Of a stretch of 64,000 nucleotides of DNA, positions 52,301 to 61,000 are shown one piece after another; positions within the stretch are counted from its first letter, which is position 1; each line of letters starts with the position of its first letter. Under the pieces are notes generated by a model. It worked only from the letters and a program-made list of their open reading frames with translations, did not search any database and was not told the DNA's origin. The DNA comes from Patiria miniata (Eukaryota; Echinodermata; Asteroidea; Valvatida; Asterinidae), in contig NW_024037062.1 in NCBI RefSeq assembly GCF_015706575.1, positions 864,811 through 928,810 on the forward strand. The letters run 5' to 3'. The translations under genes and the position numbers were made by a program.

Positions 52301-53732
52301 TTCCAGTTATTTTAAATCTAGACCTAGTTGTAAGCATCTATGTCAACGGTCTAAAAACATCCTGAAGATTTACTAAATCAAATTACTCATTTTAGATTTC
52401 AGATTTATAACTCACATATGAAATTATTTCAATGCAGGCCCCTGGGAAGTTGGCCCATAGACTTCACTGGAGTTTTGTTCTAGAGCATATTAATGTGGGT
52501 TGGATGGGTACATAATCATGACAAACCGAGAGTGGCAAGGACTTGAGTTCGGCATTCCTTCAGTTGAATATCAGCTTTATGTGGTTCACATAAGCTTTCT
52601 TGACAGCATCCACTTCATTGGCTTCATCGTCTGTAAATAACAAGAGTGCAACTTATCAGTTTTCAATGGCAGCCACGCTTGTGAGAGTTATCTTTCAGTA
52701 CTGAAAATTCAAGGGGCATGTAGGTAAAATAGAAATTGGAACTTGAAATACAAATTTAGAATTTCCCGGATTTATGCACCCACATAATGATAAACCTTTT
52801 GGCATTCACATTGCAATCTGAAAATGGACAACGAAATGCCTACAGGCCCTAGAGTCTATACAGAAACCATAGCATAATGTACATAAATGGGGCACCAAAC
52901 CAGTAAATTCAACCAATATTTCTTTTGTTCAGTATTTCCCCCGCAAACTTGCTGATAGGGCCTAATCGATTAACATTTATTAATTAATGCAGAGAATCAA
53001 TGAATTAGTTACAAATATAAACGGGAAGAATGTTGCAACCTGACGCCACTGTTTTCTTCATATGTCATCTTAATAATTAAAGGGAAAGAATATAGTATCC
53101 AGACACCACTTCAGCGGTTGTGTACAAAGTCTATGGAGAGTCAAGACAAATTGCTAAGTATTTCCGAACAAAATTGGAAATATTTCTCAGTCCCAGATTC
53201 ATGTCTTTTCAACATATTTGCAGTGACTGACCAATATTGAGATAATGGGGCCTATATATGAAGATAAAAGGTCACGTTGCAACATTCTTTCCACCCCCCA
53301 GTATTTTTTCTTAACCACGCCCATCTCACCAGATTCTCAGAAAATGAAGAAAAGAAAAAGAAAACTGAAGCCATTCCGGAAAGATTCCCATATCTGGCCA
53401 TCACTTATTTATCCCCCAGTGTACAAACCATATTAGTGTTTTCTCAGTAAATACTTCAATATTTTCCCTGCTGATTTTTAGGACGTTATCACTTTCTGAT
53501 GGCTGATAGGTCACTGAAGGGGAAAATTATTGATGATATGGGAATTCTCTGGAATTCTTTCTCTAAAAACTTGGGTTGCGAGCCGTGTTTCAACAGTACA
53601 TCAACTTCAGAAGTATCTACAGTAGTTCAGTCACTCCAACATAACTTTCGAAGGCCAAATGGTTACATTTTCAGGCAAAAATTGGCAAACTTACTTTGAC
53701 TGTTGTGGCGAAGTTTTTCGAAAGTCCTCCAT
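43198..53732 (-). CDS. Unrecognised multi-exon gene (partial model)
   Basis: Candidate exons in transcription order are 53695-53732 (start), 50460-50538, 49284-49400, 46401-46497, 44974-45115 and 43198-43308 or 43328 (stop). The first three join in phase: MEDFRKTSPQQS, NFLMLGEVEFTILTTCGCLY, HSENSE, SFVFDNIAKYKLPEMRSLLE. The fourth and fifth join in phase when the fourth is read as STQLHPSCNDNWPYLGHMRA. The step from third to fourth is out of phase by one base, so an exon or border is missing or wrong. I recognise no domain, signal peptide or membrane segment. It is a small protein of at least about 200 residues. Splice signals and protein-like composition support a gene; its function is unknown. 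Confidence 0.55.
43625..43895 (-). repeat. tRNA-derived SINE
   Basis: On the minus strand: a tRNA-like head with TCGTGGTTAAGGGCACTGG and the B-box GGTTCGAGTCC, then CCTTGAGCAAGGCACTTTGT and CACCCAGGAGTAAATGGGTA, then a GGGAGCTGAGATGG tail. The same architecture is seen at 60966-61222. Confidence 0.75.
44442..44979. mobile_element. Inverted-repeat element with central palindrome, copy 2
   Basis: Same family as 30775-31325. The central palindrome near 44604-44637 has one central mismatch. Its right terminus runs into the predicted exon 44974-45115, and the exon's donor AAG|GTATAG lies in the element's terminal repeat. Confidence 0.8.
44974..45115 (-). CDS. Unrecognised gene, exon before the last
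   Basis: Open only in the frame encoding MLLVQYCLPTSLPSVMGGMP and ERVAVEEFVSQRVELMSKSM, then KLTSVLK. The acceptor is TTTTTGCAG. The donor AAG|GTATAG is contributed by the adjoining repeat element. The first base completes a Ser codon with the AG at the end of 46401-46497. Confidence 0.6.
46150..46330 (-). repeat. Repeat copy related to 62155-62460
   Basis: The minus strand contains GGGTTTTCAGTCCCTACCTG, ATTCCGTGGGTTTTCTTCAG and CCACCTCTAAACC-like blocks also found at 62155-62250 and inverted at 62340-62440. Confidence 0.5.
46401..46497 (-). CDS. Unrecognised gene, internal exon
   Basis: The acceptor is GTCTGACAG, the donor GATGAG|GTAATT. Two frames are open: TPSTQLHPSCNDNWPYLGHM and RAADICSLRMM, which fits the next exon's phase, or NPIYSTPSFMQRQLALPWSH, which does not. 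The first reading is preferred on phase alone. Confidence 0.45.
47247..49006. mobile_element. 1.76-kb composite hAT-type element
   Basis: The left end CAGTGTTCTCCAAC and the right end GTTGGAGAACACTG are inverted. GTGACTGA occurs at 47237-47244 and 49007-49014 as an 8-base target duplication, with two extra bases on the left. Inside lie a CGACGGCCACGACGGCCAGT fold-back area (47885-48010), a copy of the repeat at 12805 (48505-48760), and a segment matching the hAT element at 10180 (48840-48985). No transposase was seen. Confidence 0.75.
48505..48760. repeat. Dispersed repeat, copy 2 (nested in hAT element)
   Basis: Partner of 12805-13100; GGGCCCGGTTCCCTAAGAG, then TTGGCGACATTAAG and GAGGGAAATTTGGGG follow in the same order. 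Confidence 0.6.
49284..49400 (-). CDS. Unrecognised gene, exon 3
   Basis: Encodes SFVFDNIAKYKLPEMRSLLE and RRKVAMNQRLQGNPNVQSK, the only frame open throughout. The second AG of CCACAGGTCATCAG gives phase 0 with the previous exon; the first AG would not. The donor is AAG|GTGAGC. The basic helical end may be an interaction surface, but no family is recognised. Confidence 0.6.
50460..50538 (-). CDS. Unrecognised gene, exon 2
   Basis: Encodes NFLMLGEVEFTILTTCGCLY and HSENSE; the donor is GAG|GTAATC. With acceptor TTCTAG the phase fits both the first exon (AA+T = Asn) and exon 3. The first third of the exon is one unit of the adjoining 34-bp minisatellite, so the acceptor is uncertain. Confidence 0.5.
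50510..50760. repeat. 34-bp minisatellite, about eight units
   Basis: Units of TCCCAACATCAGAAAGCCAC plus CAGAATTCCACTTG. Because 34 is not a multiple of three, open frames across it rotate through all reading frames and are not genes. Its edge overlaps the predicted exon 50460-50538. Confidence 0.9.
52560..52630 (-). CDS. Possible terminal exon, unrecognised
   Basis: After TATTTACAG the frame reads DEANEVDAVKKAYVNHIKLI, then FN and TGA. A minus-strand AATAAA lies near 51978. Its phase does not fit the start exon at 53695-53732, so it may be an alternative last exon or chance. Confidence 0.3.
53695..53732 (-). CDS. Likely first coding exon of the unrecognised gene
   Basis: ATG in the context GGCAAAATGG begins MEDFRKTSPQQS and ends AA|GTAAGT. 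It sits just downstream of a GC-richer stretch with two E-boxes, as a promoter-proximal exon would. Confidence 0.5.
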
Positions 53733-53900
53733 TTTGCCGGCGCCAATTTCCAAATGCGCAACGCGAACCACGTGAGATTGGTTTTGCATATTGTCAGACA
53801 ACAGCTGGCGCTCTTCACAATTAACGGTGTCAAGTACAATCTCGTTCACGTGGTGTCGAGCAGTACGCACTCACGGGTATTTAATATAGGAAAAGAAGTT
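53733..53900 (-). promoter_or_regulatory. Candidate promoter of the unrecognised gene
   Basis: GC-richer than its surroundings. It has CACGTG at 53769-53774 and 53847-53852 and an NRF1-like TGCGCA-CGCG. A CCATTTTG motif (YY1-like) overlaps the start codon. By motif only. Confidence 0.4.
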
Positions 53901-53954
53901 AAAAATAAAGTAAACCCTGGGGACGAAGTTTCGAAAAAGTTCCGGCCTCTGAAT

Positions 53955-54480
53955 TTCCCATCATGCACTGCGAATTCCCAATTCCGTTGTTCGATAAATT
54001 TGGGATTTTGGATTCGAAGTCCGTTATCCTATTGCGTAGGGAATTGGGAAAGTGGGTTTCGTTATCCGTTTTTCTTTTTGCTCAGGAAATGGTAAATGAG
54101 TTTCCTTATCCGTTGTTCTTTTTGCCTAGGAAATGGGGAATGGGTTTCGTTATCCGTTTTTCTTTTTGCTTAGGAAGTCACGGGGAATTGGTTTAGTTAT
54201 CCGTTTTTCTTTTTGCTCAGGAAATGGGAATGGGTTTAGTTATCCGTTTTTCTTTTTGCTTAGGAAATGGAATGGTTTTCGCTGTCCATTTTTCTTTTTG
54301 CTTAATAGAAAATGGGGAGTTTGTTTAGTTATCCGTTGTTCTTTTTGATAAGGAAATGGGGAATGGGTTTCGTTATCCGTTTTTGTTTTTGCTTAGGGGA
54401 GTGGGAAATAAATTCATGTTATCCGGGGTTTTTTTTGCGTAGGGAGTTTGAAATGAGTTTCGGTTTCAAATTCAGTTAGG
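53955..54480 (+). repeat. Tandem repeat of about 43 bp, upstream of the minus-strand gene
   Basis: Eight or nine imperfect units built on GGGAATGGGTTTCGTTATCC and GTTTTTCTTTTTGCTTAGGA. It begins about 220 bases upstream of the likely start codon at 53732. Open frames (GFRYPFFFLLRK) follow the repeat and are not considered genes. Confidence 0.85.
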
Positions 54481-55019
54481 CAAAGTTCGTTTACTGTTAA
54501 GATGACCGCTATTTGTGTAGCGCGCCCTCTTTTGAAAGAAAACTAAGGATTGCTTTTTATGGTAGGTTTTTCTCCGTGTTTAAAAAGGAATGTTGTTTTC
54601 ACTATATATTTTGTTATAACTATTTTACGATTCCTCTCCAATCATCCTCAGGATTGTGCAGGAACCAGCGAAAATGCCCGGATGACTCCAATATCGATAA
54701 TATTGCAGTCATCCAGGTATTTTTTACGAAGGCATAAGCTGATTTATTTCAACCACTGGAAGCCTATATATAAAAATGGATTGGTTCCAGAAAAAAAAAT
54801 CTACAAATGACTCGGCAATATCTTTTGATACGCAATAAGGATATTTTAATACTCATTTGCCAATAATTTGACAGAATTTGCCAAAAACAATGCATTGTTG
54901 AGGAGAAATTTGATATTCTGGACCGATCTTCGCGTAGATGCTCAGCGGTCAATTTAAAATACACAGGTTTTTTAAGCCAACTACTTCTCTGATTAAAATT
55001 ACATTCTGACAGCGCTGTG

Positions 55020-55135
55020 GATTTGCCTTTGGGGCTACGGCTACGGCTCGAAATTACACACGAGTCTATGTGAAGCGGCTGCGGCTATTCCCCATAGACC
55101 TGTGTGTAATTTTAAGTCATAGCCACATAATTTAG
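55020..55135. mobile_element. Imperfect fold-back sequence
   Basis: The arms GAAATTACACACGAGTCTAT and ATAGACCTGTGTGTAATTTT pair around GGCTGCGGCTATTCC. Possibly a small MITE. Confidence 0.5.
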
Positions 55136-55147
55136 ACACTACCTTAA

Positions 55148-55486
55148 CCCTATTACTCCTTAGCGTCTTTTACTAGGAACTGCACCAAGTCCATCAAAAT
55201 CCATCAATCACTGTGCGTCCAATACAAAACTGTACATGACATAATGGAATCCACCACTGACACACTGGTTGACATTCATGGACTTGTTTAACACATGGCT
55301 TTTATCACAATAGCAGTACAGGAAGCCAGGCAAAATCAATCGGATACCCTTAGCACTGCTGCAGGCCATTAGGCCCAAGTCCATCATACTCCATCAATAT
55401 TTAGTCACAACAGGCCTTCTGGACCAAGTCCCCCAAAAATCCACCAAAATGGGGGATGGATTTTGATGGAGGTGGGGTAGTTAGGG
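55148..55486. mobile_element. piggyBac-like MITE with TTAA target sites
   Basis: TTAA (55144-55147) precedes CCCTATTACTCC and AGTTAGGG precedes TTAA (55487-55490). TTAA duplications with CCCT-type tips are typical of piggyBac elements. The interior repeats AAGTCCATCAAAATCCATCA. Related fragments lie near 52030-52260 and 60235. Confidence 0.7.
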
Positions 55487-55674
55487 TTAATACTAGCTTA
55501 CATATCGAATTCAACCTTTCGATGTCTATCATGTCTATGCACTTTAGTAAGCTAATCCACTGATTTCAACATTGATCAAAGATTATTATAACAGCAATCT
55601 GGCTGCTATTTAGGTTGGTTACACTGGCAAGCTTTCGCGGACATTACATTTATTTTACATCAAGTAAAGAATAT

Positions 55675-56290
55675 TAAAGGCCCACAGAAACACTGGTAAA
55701 TACAGGGAAACGAACGTACTGATTTACGCGAATAACTTTGCTCAAAGTAAAGATGGGGACGGTACCAGATACCCTGTGAAATTATTTCACCTGAAATGGT
55801 ATCATTCTACAATCATTGAAGTTGATTTTTAAAAAGTGTGCCTGCAGACACATTTTAACCAAAAATATTTTGATAGTTGCTAAAATTCTATGAGAATTAC
55901 CTCAATATCACATACAAAAAACCTGAAATGTATCATTGAGAAGAAAACAATAATTGAAGTTGATTTTTAAAAAGTGTGCCTGCAGACACATTTTAACAAA
56001 ACAAATATGATATTTGTTAAATACTATGAGGATTACCTCGATGTCACATACAAAAACGGCTGAATGAGAATCATGTTCCTTTGGATCGAAAAACTTAGGA
56101 ACAGAATCCTCTTATGAGATCAAACAATTGTGTTACATGCACATGTACTTAATTCCCTGTTATCTCAAGATGTAAAGCATCCACTGAGCTGAAACTTCAC
56201 AACAGGTTAGTAGTAATGCACATTATAATTCCGAGTAATTTTTTTGCTTCAAACGAAAAACAAAATGCACATGTAATTGATAGTACATTT
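55675..56290. mobile_element. Possible inverted-repeat element with duplicated hairpin
   Basis: Starts TTAAAGGCCCACAG and ends near GATAGTACATTTAA. Contains two copies of TTTTTAAAAAGTGTGCCTGC plus AGACACATTTT, and shares order with 28204-28570. Boundaries are tentative. Confidence 0.45.
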
Positions 56291-56916
56291 AATTTTCTGA
56301 CAATACCCTTAATATATCTTTATGAATATGAAGTGCCTACAGTCAGTAATTGATCTTAAAAGCATTTTTACTTTTATCTTTGTTTGACAAAGCTCAAAAG
56401 CAAGCTTCTAAATTCTACTTCCAATGCAAAAAAAAATTCTATGATCATTAAAACAACCCTCAAAACACCAGACCTCAAAATGTGAGTGCCTTAAATAAAT
56501 AAATAGATCTACTTCTAACCACAGTACTTTTTTACACATAATGAACATTTATGTTCACATCTTTTTCTTTATATGATCGCAGTATATAAACCATGCAAGT
56601 CCAAGACTGAGTTTTGACCCAAATTAAAAAAAAAAAAAATTTTGGATCATTATTTGCTATCATTTCAACTTACTTCAGTCATAATCTCATGAGACATCAT
56701 AAGAACAGAAACGTCTTGGTAAAAACCCTAAATGTCATTTGAGCAAAAAAATATCGAAATTCTGTTAAGTTCATCTAGTGACTCATTCCCTTACTGTAAG
56801 TCATAAGTATTTGTTTATCCAATTGATTGCACTATAACTATTGTGAATGGGGAACATTTCACTGTATAGATACCATATCTACGCATGCACATTATTGTCA
56901 TAGTCATACACACGTA

Positions 56917-57200
56917 TGGGGAGTGTGCCTAGTGGTTAGGGTTCGTGACTCATGATCAGAGGGTCAGGGGTTCGAATCCAGCTGCTGGTCATTATGTTGT
57001 GTCCTTGGGCAAGCCACTTTACCCCACTTGCCTCTCTCCACCCAGGAGTATAAATGGGTACCGGCATTAGCTGGGGAGTAACCTGCGATGGACTAGCATC
57101 CCATCCAGGGGCAATAGAAGTATTCTCAGTCGTTTCATGCTACTAAAACCGGTGATAAACGCCGGCCTGATGGGCCACATTGGCTCATGACAGACTTTAC
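56917..57200 (+). repeat. tRNA-derived SINE, plus strand
   Basis: The head has GTGTGCCTAGTGGTTAGGG (A-box-like) and GGGGTTCGAATCCAGC (B-box). The body has TGTCCTTGGGCAAGCCACTT and TCCACCCAGGAGTATAAATG, and the tail is ACTTTACTTACTTT. Confidence 0.75.
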
Positions 57201-57509
57201 TTACTTTACATACACACATACACATAAATATACATAAACTTCTTATCTTACAAGACAGCGGCATGCAGAGAATAATGTACAAGATAGTTCAACTCTTTCT
57301 TATATTTTGCTTAATTTAGCAAAAATCTACTACATTTGCAACAGACCGTTCAATTCGTCCTGGCCTAATGGTGTAGCGACCAATCAAAGCTGTGATTAAT
57401 ATTCAACCTGCGTGCACGAAACTCTGACATGCGTACATGTGCGTATGATGCACGCGTCTGGAACATTTTGGGGGGGTCATCCACATGAACCCAAATTTTT
57501 TTTAAACTG

Positions 57510-57730
57510 ACTTCATGCTAAGCACAAGATTTTCTGCTAACAGGGCCCTTGTCGGATAAGTTAAGCAGCATGGAGAAGTTTAGCAGCGAGCACAGCGACA
57601 GACACACTAACCTTACATGGAAACTTTGCTTAAATTGGTAACGCAACAATAGAAATCTCTGGTGTGCAATTGTTAGAACATCCACACCATGAAATACATA
57701 AAGTGCTTTAGGTTAGCATGCTACTGTCAG
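57510..57730. repeat. Dispersed repeat shared with 35160-35715
   Basis: TGCTAAGCACAAGATTTTCT, AACAATAGAAATCTC and GTGCTTTAGGTTAGCA follow the same order as in APN intron 19. Confidence 0.5.
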
Positions 57731-57942
57731 ATGGTTGCCAAAAGCTCTGATAGATTTTTTTCGTAAGTGCTGGTGTACAAGAATCAACTATATTATGACA
57801 TGTTTTATGAATATACCTCATACATATTCAGTTGCCAAATTGGTTATAGCAAGTGGAAATAACGCAAACATGACACCTGTCCTATCTGTAACCTATTGAA
57901 TGAGGAGATAAAATCAGGGAAGCTTTTTTTTCCGTGATTGCT

Positions 57943-58083
57943 TCACTGGTTCTGGGCCAGTGCTCCTAGATTGACAGAGACGGGATGCTCCAACCAGACC
58001 GTCTCCACTTCGCTCTGGGTCTCCGTGGAGCTGCGTAGGGAAGGCGTGGCGTTCTTGTACTCATACTTGAGATTGAAAGCAAT
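57943..58083 (-). CDS. DCTN4: DCTN4 terminal exon
   Basis: Encodes [40 protein letters not shown] and ALAQNQ, then TGA. V-WL-H-V--NLG-L is the conserved DCTN4 C-terminus. The acceptor is CTTTCCAG. Confidence 0.95.
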   Translation of the reverse strand: MAFNLKYEYKNATPSLRSSTETQSEVETVWLEHPVSVNLGALAQNQ

Positions 58084-61000
58084 CTGGAAAGGTTAGCAGA
58101 ATATGACAGAGATAGTTTCTGGTCAATCACAACCCAAATCACAAGTCAATCATTATCAATTACCAGAGTTGTAACGAGTCACTGATTTTTGTGACTCGGG
58201 TCGAGTCATTTCAAAGAAGTGACTCGAGTCGAGTCGAGTCATCTTAAAGAAGTGACTCGAGTCGAGTCATTAGGTCAAAAGGTCGAGTCGAATCTAGTCG
58301 AGTCAAATATTTAGCTCCAGTCAAATCGAGTCGAGTCAAATATTTAGCTCGAGTCAATTCGAGTCACGAATATTTGAACACTATACCAACATTCACAAAA
58401 GGAGACCATAAGTTTAGCTTGTGTTCAAATACAAGAGCTTTTTAAGAAATTGCCCAAAGCCAACGATGAAACAGCGAATTGGAAGATTTAAAATCCAGTT
58501 CCTGGATAGTATTTTGTGCGTTCTAGAACCATGAGGTGGGAGTCTGTGACACGTATGTTTGTACATGACACGCGGCTGCTATTCACAAAGTAACGTGAAC
58601 ATGAACTTTGCACCATAAGTCATTGCAAATACTTTTCGCAACGTTTTGCTTTTATTTTTGGGACTCGAGTCTTATTAGCCTTCGCTCGAGTCGAGTCGAG
58701 TCTTCTGATGAGTGACTCGAGTCGAATCGAGTCATTTGCTCGCAGCGACTCGAGTCAAGTCAAGTCATTTACCCTTAGGGACTCGAGTTGAGTCGAGTCG
58801 AGTCACCAAAAATGTGACTCGAGTCGGACTCGAGTCGAGTCATTGACTTGAGTCATTATAATCGCAAGTCAATCATAAGTCAATAGTACACTAATCAAAA
58901 GTTGAATCACAAGTTAAACACAAGTTGATTGCACTTCCATCACAACTCGATCATAAGTCAATCATACGTCAGTCACAAATTAACCACAAGTCAATCAAAC
59001 ACCAATTACAAGTCAAATCACAAGTCAAACATTGTGATTTAATTCAATCTGTCAGAACTCAATCACAAGTCAATCACCAGTCGATCACTAGTCAATCTTA
59101 CGTCAATCTTACGTCAACCTTACGTCAAGCGCAAGTCCATCACAGGTCAAGCACAAAGCAAATCACGTAAACACTGACAAGTAACATGTAATGAACAGTA
59201 ACATATAGAATGTCACCATGGTCACTGGCACAATTCATGTGAGCAGCTAGCCCCATAAAATGCGGCCAATTTACTGGACTACCTCCGTAAATAAAGGCCA
59301 CACTTCCACCATGTACAAAAAACATGTAGAACTTTGTCAAATTTTGATTTTCACATTTAGGCTTAGTTTGTAGTTTATTTTTGCTTTAGAAGCATACTCA
59401 CCCTCTTTATAGGCTAATCAGAAAGTGCTGCCTTTTTCAGATGTCTAGTTTTTGTGAAATTTCCAGATTCGTTAGTACACGCTTGCATATCAAAATTTCA
59501 ACATGAAATTTCACGAAAATTAGACATCTGAAAAAGGTAGCACAAACTAAGCCTAAATGTGAAAAACACAATTTGGCAAAGTTCGACATGTTTTTGTACA
59601 CGGTGGAAGTGTGGCCTTTATGTACGGAGGTAGTCCAGTAAATTGGCCACATTTATGGGGCTAGTGAACAGCTAAATACTTTAACTTCGAACTGGATGAT
59701 TTGTGACTCATAACAACTCTGGACCACGGAAGAAAAATAAAGTAATAATATTCCAGTACTTACAATGACATCTCCAACGGCCTTTAGCGGAGTCACTTTG
59801 ACAAGAATCCCAAGTTTGTGAGCCTTCCGGAAATGGACAAACCTACAACAGAAAAACAAAAATACGAAGAGACATTACAAATGTCTTCATTGGCAATATG
59901 GATCCGCAGAAGCACGATCCTAATGAAGTTTAAAAACTACCAAAGCGAGCCTAATCTTTCTGAAGTTTTGAAGTTCTAAATAATAGAATCCATGGTTTTC
60001 TTTCTTACTCTGGTTTGTCGTCGTAATCTTTGGTGTCTGAAGACGAATCGTCAAACTCCGTGGTGTCATCCTTAGCGGCAAGAATCAATTCCTCATCTGG
60101 TACGATCACCTTCAGCAAAGATAATCAAAGACAATCAAAATAATTAAAACATTTAAAAAATAGATGGCACAGAAGAAAATGACATAGCTGTAACAGTCCT
60201 GAATCCTCCAATTTCAATATAATTTTGCACACCCCCTAGGGAGTTAGGGTTAATTAATGGCAAAACTATTACGGAACAGAATCAGTCACAAAGTATACAT
60301 TGTAAAGGGTTTCCTCAAAAATATTGAAAATGACTTTTCCAGGACAAAATTAGAGCTTTCCATGACCATTCCTATGCTGCTTTTGGAATCTTAGAAGCCC
60401 ATCTTCCATGAGCCAATTGGAAGCAAGAGACACTAATCCCTTTCAGCCTTCCAGTTTGGCAAGGAAAAGTAGGAGCAAGGTAAAAAAAAAAAATAGGAAA
60501 ATTAGGAAAACTTGAAAGCCTGCAAGTATTTTCAGCTACGCTAGGTTTTACCTTGGCCGTCGCCACGTCGTTGTCTTCATCTGTCTTCTCCGGTGCCTCT
60601 AGCTGGACGGTCGTGGCGTTCTGGACTGGGTTGGTCAGTAGGAGAGTGACCACGCTCTCTCGCTGGTAGTTCAACTTGGGGACCAGGAAGATACGGACAT
60701 CGGGGATGTGATGCCTATGGGTGTATGGACAGACGGATATTGGGTAGACGTCAAAGCGTATTTTTACTTTTATTATTTTTTGAGACATATTTATTGATTT
60801 TGTTATCTTGCTATTCACCAGATTTCTTTTATTTCTGGATGTATTTCTCTAAAGCAGTATGTTATAAATGTCTTCTTGAAATGGGAATGGGAACGGGAAT
60901 GCTTATGATAACTCTATGAATTTATAAGGAGCACATGTCCAGATGCTCATCAAGCTAATGAAAACATTCCCAAGACAATCTCAGCTCCCTGGGAAGCTTG

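Noticed and set aside
53963-54348. Plus-strand frames with FRYPFFFLLRK repeats
   Set aside because: Generated by the 43-bp repeat upstream of the minus-strand gene.
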